A stretch of DNA of 12,643 nucleotides from Oscillospiraceae bacterium (GTDB lineage: Bacteria > Bacillota_A > Clostridia > Oscillospirales > Ruminococcaceae): NCBI GenBank assembly GCA_017848205.1, contig JAGDDO010000449.1, positions 1-12,643 of the forward strand. The letters run 5' to 3'. The notes beneath the pieces are model-generated. The model worked only from the letters and a program-made list of their open reading frames with translations, was not told the DNA's origin and searched no databases. How positions within the stretch are numbered: the first letter of the stretch is position 1; the number at the start of each line of letters is the position of its first letter. Below, piece after piece: positions 1 to 5,051 of this stretch. The translations under genes and the position numbers were made by a program.

Positions 1-40
1 AAAAAAAATTAAACCGGGCATTCCTGATGCCCGGTTTTTT
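1..40 (-). terminator. Rho-independent terminator after the toxin gene, probably bidirectional
   Basis: A perfect 11-bp stem (11-21 AAACCGGGCAT pairing with 27-37) encloses the 5-nt loop TCCTG. On the minus strand it is followed by a T-rich tail (the A-rich bases 1-10), which suits termination of the toxin-antitoxin transcript. On the plus strand it is followed by T35-T40, so it could also stop a transcript entering from outside the window. A small GC hairpin (48-52 with 56-60) lies between it and the toxin stop codon. Confidence 0.9.
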
Positions 41-82
41 AGATAGCACGCCGCAGGCGTACATTTGTGTTCGCAGTATTGC

Positions 83-391
83 TTATATTATTTCGGGAAT
101 TTTTCTTCTTCCGTATAATAATCTTGATAAAACTACTGTTTTATTGATTTCATTAATAGCGTAAAATAGCAGAAAGTTTCCTATAACAGAATAATGGTAG
201 CCGCGTTTAGCGATGTCTTTGTCATGATAGGCAGGATACATATAAGGATTTTCAGAAATATGTGAAATAATTTCTTCAGTGCAGTCGAGTAAATGGGTAG
301 CAGCATTTTTACTATTCAAACTGTTAATGAAATAATCTGTAATATTATCAAGATCTTTTTCAAATGACGATGAGGTAATGACATTATACAT
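83..391 (-). CDS. RelE/ParE-family type II toxin
   Basis: This 102-residue protein matches the RelE/ParE toxin fold in size and pattern. It has an N-terminal helical part (residues 10-45), a segment YHYSVIGNFLLFYAI (65-79) matching the central beta strands, and a C-terminal VVLSRLLYGRRKIP (86-99) resembling the family ending with its conserved Arg and Gly-Arg-Arg. RelE members cleave mRNA at the ribosome and ParE members poison DNA gyrase; the sequence does not decide which applies here. The ATG overlaps the end of the antitoxin gene by 8 nt and has an AAGGA ribosome binding site inside that gene, so translation is probably coupled and the toxin is made only with its antitoxin. No frameshift or truncation is visible, so it may be functional. 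Confidence 0.88.
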   Translation of the reverse strand: MYNVITSSSFEKDLDNITDYFINSLNSKNAATHLLDCTEEIISHISENPYMYPAYHDKDIAKRGYHYSVIGNFLLFYAINEINKTVVLSRLLYGRRKIPEII

Positions 392-695
392 TGTGCTTTT
401 TCCTTATTCTGCCTAGTGTTTCTTTTGCATCTGAATAATTGCCGCTTTCAATATCAGCTTCTGCTTCATTAAGCTTAACGATAAGGTCGTCTTTTGAGCG
501 GATAATAACAGGATCCGGTGCTGGAAGTTTCATCTCAAAAGGAATACCATTCTGTAAAACTATCTGTTTCAGGAACATGCCTACGGCATTTGACATTGTA
601 ATTCCAAGCTGAGATAAAATTGATTCTGCTTTTTCTTTTGTTTCCGGATCGACGCGTGTATAGATTGTAGCAGTTCTTGTTGCTTCTCTTGGCAT
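384..695 (-). CDS. RelB/DinJ-family antitoxin
   Basis: This 103-residue protein precedes and overlaps the toxin gene. Residues 7-55 follow the RelB/DinJ ribbon-helix-helix pattern: a short beta strand (TATIYTRVD), a helix (PETKEKAESILSQLG), then ITMSNAVGMFLKQIVLQNGI and PFEM. This N-terminal half should dimerise and bind operator DNA. The charged C-terminal half (about 58-103) should wrap around and neutralise the toxin. The ATG at 695 is preferred over the in-frame GTG at 704, because that GTG is the end of the ribosome binding site AGAGGTG. Such antitoxins usually repress their own promoter, alone or with the toxin, and a perfect palindrome over the -35 box upstream fits this. Confidence 0.9.
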   Translation of the reverse strand: MPREATRTATIYTRVDPETKEKAESILSQLGITMSNAVGMFLKQIVLQNGIPFEMKLPAPDPVIIRSKDDLIVKLNEAEADIESGNYSDAKETLGRIRKKHNV

Positions 696-701
696 AATGT
701 T

Positions 702-708
702 CACCTCT
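702..708 (-). promoter_or_regulatory. Ribosome binding site fixing the antitoxin start
   Basis: On the minus strand AGAGGTG stands 6 nt before the ATG at 695. The GTG inside it (704-702) is in frame and could be miscalled as the start, which would add three residues (M-N-I). The spacing shows it is the ribosome binding site. Confidence 0.75.
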
Positions 709-766
709 GAAAATTGATTTTAGTACATGTGCTGTTATCGTAAAAATTTTTTATGCGTTCACTATA

Positions 767-795
767 ATTATAGCATTGAAGATAGCTTAAAGCAA
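767..795 (-). promoter_or_regulatory. Sigma-A-type promoter of the antitoxin-toxin operon
   Basis: On the minus strand the -35 box is TTGCTT (795-790), the spacer is 17 nt, and the -10 box is TATAAT (772-767) preceded by TGC, an extended -10. Transcription should begin near 760, giving a leader of about 65 nt. An imperfect palindrome around ACATGT (722-733) lies in that leader. The consensus match and the position upstream of the antitoxin make this a good candidate. Confidence 0.75.
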
Positions 796-807
796 GCTTT
801 AAGCTAT
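782..807. promoter_or_regulatory. Perfect palindrome over the -35 box, probable autoregulatory operator
   Basis: ATAGCTTAAAGC (782-793) and GCTTTAAGCTAT (796-807) are exact inverted repeats of 12 bp separated by AA. The -35 box of the antitoxin promoter (790-795) lies inside it, so a bound protein would block RNA polymerase. The RelB/DinJ-like antitoxin has a ribbon-helix-helix domain, and such proteins bind short palindromes as dimers. That this palindrome is its site is inference. Confidence 0.6.
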
Positions 808-849
808 AAATTTTAAAAGAATTATAATATCATAATATTATACAGTCAT

Positions 850-887
850 AACAAAGAACTCTCCCGAAAGCAGGAGAGTTCTTTGTT
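850..887 (-). terminator. Strong hairpin after the YhaN-like gene, probable terminator
   Basis: A perfect 15-bp stem pairs 850-864 with 873-887 around an 8-nt loop (865-872). It begins at the base after the minus-strand stop codon (890-888). The 3' arm on the minus strand is T-rich (TTCTTTGTT), but the following bases are not a clean T run, so termination may be incomplete and some read-through toward the toxin-antitoxin operon is possible. No plus-strand gene ends here. Confidence 0.7.
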
Positions 888-3548
888 TTATGTTATTGAT
901 GAAAGATTGACATCGTCGATGCTGATCTGCTCGTTGAGAGCTACGCTGGAAATTCTGTTTGTCGGGCTGAAAATAATGACCTGATTTTTTTCGGAGTATT
1001 TTTTCAGGAATTTCAGAAGTTCAGCGACTTTTGATTCGCTTACTCTCAGGTAGTAGTCATTGAGAATAACAGGATAGTCCATATTTCCGGATGTGATCTC
1101 TGCTACAGCAAGGCGGAGTGAGAAGTAGATTATGTTGCATGCTGTTGAACTGAGTTTTTCAAATCCGATAATGTTTTTATCCTTGTCGCGTACTACGAGC
1201 TTTCCGCCCTTGATGGATACTGATGCATATTTTCCCTTTGTGATCTCTGAAAGGATCTCGGAGGTACGCTTTGCAACCTCCGGAGCAAATCTGTCGTGGA
1301 TCTCTTCCAGAGTATCGTTGTAGGAACTGATAGCAAGCTTAACGGAATTAAGGTATCCTTCTATCTGTGCGCTGTCACGCTGGAGACGGTGGATCCTGTG
1401 TTCTGTGTTCGCAACACAGGTGCTGTCGTTGTACCTGATCTTGAGATTTGTGATCTCATTTATGTACTCTTCACGGATCTTTTCGTTTTCCTTTTCAAGG
1501 GTATCAGCCATTGCCTGAAGAGACTTGTATTCATCCGGAGTAAGCTTTTTCATCGGCTTGCCGCCGGTCATTTTTGAGATCTTTTCCCTGATTTGTTCAG
1601 CGCGTATCTTGTTGCTTGCAGCAACCATTCCGGACTTTTCCTTGTTTCCGAGAAGGCTGAGTTTATCGCTTAATTTGTCGTACTCATCGAGAAGAACTAT
1701 ACTGTCATTGATGAATTTCTCGGCTTCTGAGAAGTCAGAAAACTCTTTGACAGGAGAGAGGACAGAAATAATTGATTTCTGAAGTTCATCGATATTCTGT
1801 TCATGAAGTTCGATGTTCCTTTCAATATCGTTGATCTCGGAACGTATCTGATAAAAGATAGGATCAGGTGAAGAGATGTTCTTTTCGCTGCCTTCCTTGT
1901 TTGCGATAAACTGTTTTAAGTTTTCTTCGGAAGTTTTGATTTCGTTTTCAAGAGATTCAAGCTGCTTTTTCAGTGAATTGTCCTTGCGCTTTATCTCGTC
2001 ATATTTGTTCTTTGCAACTGCGACACTAGATACGTATGAATCGCGTTCAGCAGAGCATTCGTTTTTGATGGTTCTGAGCTTGCGTTCTCTTTCACGGAGT
2101 GCGTTTTCATCGTAACGGTCGAATTTGGCAACCTTCTTTTCCTTGCCGAGCTTTGCAATGATAGCATAGAGGTCGGTAAAGATAGCAAGTCCAATGATGA
2201 CAACTGCGACGATATTTGTTAAGAAAATGATAAGCAGAGCGATAAGCACAGCAAGCAGGATTATTGCACCCACAAGGTTTTTACTCTTGTTGTTTACCTG
2301 CGTGCCGACAGTGTGTCTGGACTGATGAAGTTCGGACTCAACTGCTGCGATCCTGTTTTTCGACATCTCTTCCTGCTTCATGAGTTCGCGTTCAGCATGT
2401 TCGACTTTCTCTTTAGCCTGTGCAAGCTTGTCTTTGAGCTGTTCGCGTTCATTCTTCTTTTCAGTTACCTGAATGTGAAGAGTTCTTATCGTTTCCTCGG
2501 TGTTTTCAATACTGCTCTGAAGACTTATAACATTCTGAAGTGAAGAATTATCACCCTTCGGAGTATATCTTCCGAGATCAACGCTGAGGGTTGTCTTTTT
2601 CTGGATCTCTGAATCGAGAAGCTTTTTCTGCTTTACGATACGCTTGTAATTTTCACATGCCTTGTCAAAAGATTCTCTGTTTTCGAGTATTCTTGTCTTT
2701 TTCAGTGAATTTACAAGCTTATTGTACTTGTCAGAAGTCGTTTTGAACGAGCCTTCGCTGTTTTCGGAACTTTCCTTTATAAACTCAAGTTCCTTGATCA
2801 TTTCCTGAAGATCAAGAGTGTCCTTTATTTTCTGCAGTTTCCTCTTCTGCTGGTTGAATTTTGCGTAAAGTTCATTGCAGTGGTTCTGATGATCAAGTTT
2901 GTCCTTTTCAATGCTTACTGCCTGTCCGAGAGTGTCTTCAAGTTCAGTTATCTCGGCACGTTTTTCCTTCATGGCGTAGCTTATGCTTTCTGTGTTTTCA
3001 GTGTCACAGTAGCTGTTGAGCCTCTTTGCCACGTCTGAGACTGAAATTGTTTCAGAGGAAGTGGAAATGATATTGGAAAGCAGTTTCTGCATTTCATGGC
3101 CGTAATCCTTAGCTGTAGCAGGCAGGTTGTCGCTCTGGTTCACATAGGCGTTACGTGTGAAAATCTCTTTGGTTACTCTGAAAAGATGCTCGCCCGGTTT
3201 ATCGCTGTAGGCAAGTTTTTCAGAAGTGCCTTTTGTTTTGTTTGTAAGAGTGGTGGAATCTTTTCTGTATGTAACTGCATTGAATACTCTTTCGAGAAGA
3301 TATTCGTCGTCCTTGTATTCGAACACCATCGAACCGCTTATATCAGTTCCGTCAAGCGGAAGATATTTTTCGCGGATATCCTCACGGTAATTATTTAGCG
3401 TACCGTAGAACATTACAATGATGAAGTCCATAACTACAGTTTTGATTTCATCATTAAGTCCGTAAAGATAATTCATATTATCTTCGACTTTGAAATCAAG
3501 ATCTCGTATAGTTCCGAATTTAGTGATATGTATCTCTTTAATTTTCAT
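888..3548 (-). CDS. yhaN: YhaN/SbcC-like coiled-coil protein with degenerate ATPase motifs and a membrane hairpin
   Basis: This 886-residue protein has the layout of the YhaN branch of SbcC/Rad50-like ATPases. An N-terminal nucleotide-binding half begins KIKEIHITKFGTI and includes the family-like REKYLPLDG segment. Long charged coiled coils follow (about 180-420 and 490-740), and a C-terminal half contains FSLRLAVAE and PVIL. Two hydrophobic helices (about 426-443 and 445-464) interrupt the coiled coil near its middle, where Rad50 and SbcC have a zinc hook, so the protein is probably membrane-anchored. The nucleotide motifs are changed: Walker A reads GLNDEIKT (30-37), the signature LSSTACN (799-805), Walker B VILND (827-831), the D-loop RVS (835-837) and the H-loop FSPT (860-863). 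The reading frame is intact, and the start overlaps the nuclease gene by 11 nt with a GGTGAGGT ribosome binding site. Family assignment is good; ATPase activity is doubtful. Confidence 0.82.
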   Translation of the reverse strand: MKIKEIHITKFGTIRDLDFKVEDNMNYLYGLNDEIKTVVMDFIIVMFYGTLNNYREDIREKYLPLDGTDISGSMVFEYKDDEYLLERVFNAVTYRKDSTTLTNKTKGTSEKLAYSDKPGEHLFRVTKEIFTRNAYVNQSDNLPATAKDYGHEMQKLLSNIISTSSETISVSDVAKRLNSYCDTENTESISYAMKEKRAEITELEDTLGQAVSIEKDKLDHQNHCNELYAKFNQQKRKLQKIKDTLDLQEMIKELEFIKESSENSEGSFKTTSDKYNKLVNSLKKTRILENRESFDKACENYKRIVKQKKLLDSEIQKKTTLSVDLGRYTPKGDNSSLQNVISLQSSIENTEETIRTLHIQVTEKKNEREQLKDKLAQAKEKVEHAERELMKQEEMSKNRIAAVESELHQSRHTVGTQVNNKSKNLVGAIILLAVLIALLIIFLTNIVAVVIIGLAIFTDLYAIIAKLGKEKKVAKFDRYDENALRERERKLRTIKNECSAERDSYVSSVAVAKNKYDEIKRKDNSLKKQLESLENEIKTSEENLKQFIANKEGSEKNISSPDPIFYQIRSEINDIERNIELHEQNIDELQKSIISVLSPVKEFSDFSEAEKFINDSIVLLDEYDKLSDKLSLLGNKEKSGMVAASNKIRAEQIREKISKMTGGKPMKKLTPDEYKSLQAMADTLEKENEKIREEYINEITNLKIRYNDSTCVANTEHRIHRLQRDSAQIEGYLNSVKLAISSYNDTLEEIHDRFAPEVAKRTSEILSEITKGKYASVSIKGGKLVVRDKDKNIIGFEKLSSTACNIIYFSLRLAVAEITSGNMDYPVILNDYYLRVSESKVAELLKFLKKYSEKNQVIIFSPTNRISSVALNEQISIDDVNLSSIT

Positions 3549-4677
3549 AGAAACTTACCTCACCGTCAAATGCTTTAAGTCCTATGTACAGAGCATTTTC
3601 GTACTGTTCCTTTTCGTCATCGGAGTCACATGAATTGATTTTTTCGAGCATTTTCTTCACAAAAATACCCTTAAGTGAAAAATCCTGAGCAAGGATGCTT
3701 ATGTCTATATCAGGTCTTGTTCTGTTTGCGACTTTAACGTAAAACAGTTTTTCTTCAAGTTCAGCGCTTATCTGGTTCACAGCAGGGATAAATCCGTCCG
3801 GTGTTTTGCCGGTAAGCGAGATCCTGTACAGATTTTCAGTGTAGCCTTCGCCGTATTTCTCTTTAAGAGTGTCGTAAATTCTGCCGATTATCCTGGAATT
3901 TGTAGTAAGACTGGTTATATCTACTGAAACGTTTTCAAAGGTCCGGCTGGATGTTTCAACGAAAGCAAGTTCGGTACGGTGCTTGTAAACATAACCGGTA
4001 TAAACACCCTTTTTACCGCATTCGTCAAATCCGCTTCCGTCCGGAGTTCCCGAGTAGGCGTAAGATGTCATGCCGGCTTTAAGCACCGGTGTGGCACCGT
4101 GAAAATGTCCGAGGGCACAGTAGTCAAAGCCGGAATTTTCAATGTCTTTAACTGAAATAGGATTGTATCTGCTGGTTTTTTCATCTTTTACGAGTTCACC
4201 GTGGTAAACGAGAATGTTTATCATATTATCATCCGGAGCTTTGATGGCTTTACCGCATCCGTCCTGATAGCTTCCAAGGAATGATGAACCGCAGATCCTG
4301 AGATTTTTGTCCGGAAATTCAAGTGAAGTGTACTTTTTGAATATGATGTTTACGTTAGGAGACCAGTCATCGTCGCTGTAAGGCGAATCAACGGCGAAAT
4401 AATCGTGGTTTCCGGCAGAAATAACAACAATTGTTTCCGGGATGGCTGCAAAAGCATTTTTTACTTCGGTCAGTGTAGCAGAGTCGATGTGATTGCTGTC
4501 AAAAAGGTCGCCTGCAATGATAAGAAGTTCGATACCCTGACCCGAGCAGATCCTGGTGATCTTCTTCAGTGTGTTAAGTATTTCGGCCTGTCTTGAAGCA
4601 GCGTTGTTTTTCAGAAACGAAAGCTCTGCACCTATATGAAGGTCTGCACAGTGCAGTATTTTTATTCGGTCATTCAT
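3538..4677 (-). CDS. yhaO: SbcD/YhaO-like metallophosphoesterase (DNA exonuclease)
   Basis: This 379-residue protein is a calcineurin-like phosphoesterase of the SbcD/Mre11/YhaO group, which cuts DNA using two metal ions. All metal-binding motifs are present: ADLH (Asp12, His14), GDLFD (Asp57), GNHD (Asn90, His91, Asp92), VYHGE (His159) and GHFHG (His191, His193). The segment YSGTPDGSGFDE (208-219) also fits the family. About 130 residues at the C terminus should form the capping and partner-binding part. The ATG follows AAGGAG by 10 nt. It is the first gene of a two-gene operon whose second member, the YhaN-like protein, overlaps it by 11 nt. In SbcCD and Mre11-Rad50 the ATPase partner controls the nuclease. 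Here the nuclease looks complete while the partner does not, so it may be ungated or gated differently. Confidence 0.9.
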   Translation of the reverse strand: MNDRIKILHCADLHIGAELSFLKNNAASRQAEILNTLKKITRICSGQGIELLIIAGDLFDSNHIDSATLTEVKNAFAAIPETIVVISAGNHDYFAVDSPYSDDDWSPNVNIIFKKYTSLEFPDKNLRICGSSFLGSYQDGCGKAIKAPDDNMINILVYHGELVKDEKTSRYNPISVKDIENSGFDYCALGHFHGATPVLKAGMTSYAYSGTPDGSGFDECGKKGVYTGYVYKHRTELAFVETSSRTFENVSVDITSLTTNSRIIGRIYDTLKEKYGEGYTENLYRISLTGKTPDGFIPAVNQISAELEEKLFYVKVANRTRPDIDISILAQDFSLKGIFVKKMLEKINSCDSDDEKEQYENALYIGLKAFDGEVSFYEN

Positions 4678-4721
4678 TAAAAATAAACTCCTTCATAAAG
4701 TATATTTTTTTACTATATATA

Positions 4722-4750
4722 ATTATAGCATGATTTAGTAAATTAGTAAA
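4722..4750 (-). promoter_or_regulatory. Sigma-A-type promoter of the nuclease/YhaN-like operon
   Basis: On the minus strand: -35 TTTACT (4750-4745), 17-nt spacer, extended -10 TGC-TATAAT (-10 box at 4727-4722). Transcription should start near 4715, about 38 nt before the ATG at 4677. The stretch ATGCTATAATTATA is identical over 14 nt to the -10 region of the antitoxin promoter. Confidence 0.7.
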
Positions 4751-4766
4751 GGATTTATGAACAGAT

Positions 4767-4783
4767 GTTAATATAAAATTAAC
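4767..4783. repeat. Inverted repeat GTTAAT-N5-ATTAAC upstream of the nuclease promoter
   Basis: A perfect 6-bp inverted repeat with a 5-nt AT spacer lies 17 bp upstream of the minus-strand -35 box. The place suits an activator or repressor site. No regulator in the window can be matched to it, and short AT-rich palindromes arise easily by chance. Confidence 0.35.
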
Positions 4784-4822
4784 GTCACATATCAGTGAAA
4801 ATGACGAATATTTAATTAAACG

Positions 4823-4933
4823 ATGTACTTAATTTTTTGAGAACTTTTAAGTACATATCTGAAAAAGCACGAAAGCACGCAAATCCAGTGCTTCTTAATA
4901 ATTTTATTAAGTTTTCATGAACTTAATTTAAGT
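4823..4933. repeat. Cluster of ACTTAA/TTAAGT inverted repeats in the divergent control region
   Basis: The hexamer ACTTAA, or its complement TTAAGT, occurs at 4827-4832, 4847-4852, 4907-4912, 4921-4926 and 4928-4933. They pair into a 10-bp inverted repeat (ATGTACTTAA 4823-4832 with 4847-4856), an 8-bp hairpin (ATTAAGTT 4906-4913 with 4920-4927) and a 13-bp palindrome (4921-4933). Between them lie a tandem 8-mer AAAGCACG (4864-4879) and a hairpin AAGCAC/GTGCTT (4873-4878 with 4888-4893). All of it is upstream of the recJ -35 box. It could be an operator array or a small structured element. Confidence 0.45.
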
Positions 4934-4971
4934 GAAACTATTTTTGTATTCTTTCTTGCATTTATTTGCTA

Positions 4972-5000
4972 TTGTACTCAGGTCAAAAAAATGCTATAAT
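4972..5000 (+). promoter_or_regulatory. Sigma-A-type promoter of the recJ-relA operon
   Basis: The -35 box is TTGTAC (4972-4977), the spacer 17 nt, and the extended -10 TGC-TATAAT (-10 box 4995-5000). Transcription should begin near 5007, leaving a leader of about 45 nt before the ATG at 5052. The decamer ATGCTATAAT is the same as in the other two promoters of this window. Confidence 0.7.
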
Positions 5001-5032
5001 ATAAGGTATATTAAATTCAGAACGATCATTAC

Positions 5033-5039
5033 AGGAGAG
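5033..5039 (+). promoter_or_regulatory. Ribosome binding site deciding the recJ start
   Basis: AGGAGAG lies 12-14 nt before the ATG at 5052, a slightly long spacing. It is the best purine-rich site here and falls after the predicted transcription start, which excludes the upstream in-frame ATG at 4932. Confidence 0.6.
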
Positions 5040-5051
5040 ATATTTCAGGGT

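Larger units (their letters stand above)
4681..5051. other. Divergent AT-rich intergenic control region
   Basis: This 371-nt stretch separates the minus-strand nuclease operon from recJ. It holds one promoter in each direction, with the two -35 boxes about 220 bp apart, plus the inverted repeats listed separately. I see no convincing coding sequence: the open frame running from 4932 into recJ is interrupted in logic by the recJ promoter and lacks a ribosome binding site. No tRNA, riboswitch or T-box pattern is recognisable. Confidence 0.7.

Noticed and set aside
696..704. GTG start for the antitoxin
   Set aside because: The GTG is part of the AGAGGTG ribosome binding site of the ATG at 695.
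888..3548. Calling the YhaN-like gene a pseudogene because its ATPase motifs are lost
   Set aside because: The frame is open over 886 codons, coupling to the nuclease gene is kept, and sequence between the lost motifs follows the family closely.
4864..4893. Tandem AAAGCACG repeat and AAGCAC/GTGCTT hairpin as a terminator or CRISPR-like unit
   Set aside because: Only two short copies and a 6-bp stem are present, with no gene ending nearby, no spacer-repeat pattern and no cas genes.
4932..5051. In-frame 40-residue N-terminal extension of RecJ that looks like a signal or membrane segment
   Set aside because: It contains the recJ promoter (4972-5000), has no ribosome binding site at 4932, and RecJ is cytoplasmic. 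The ATG at 5052 gives the usual N terminus.
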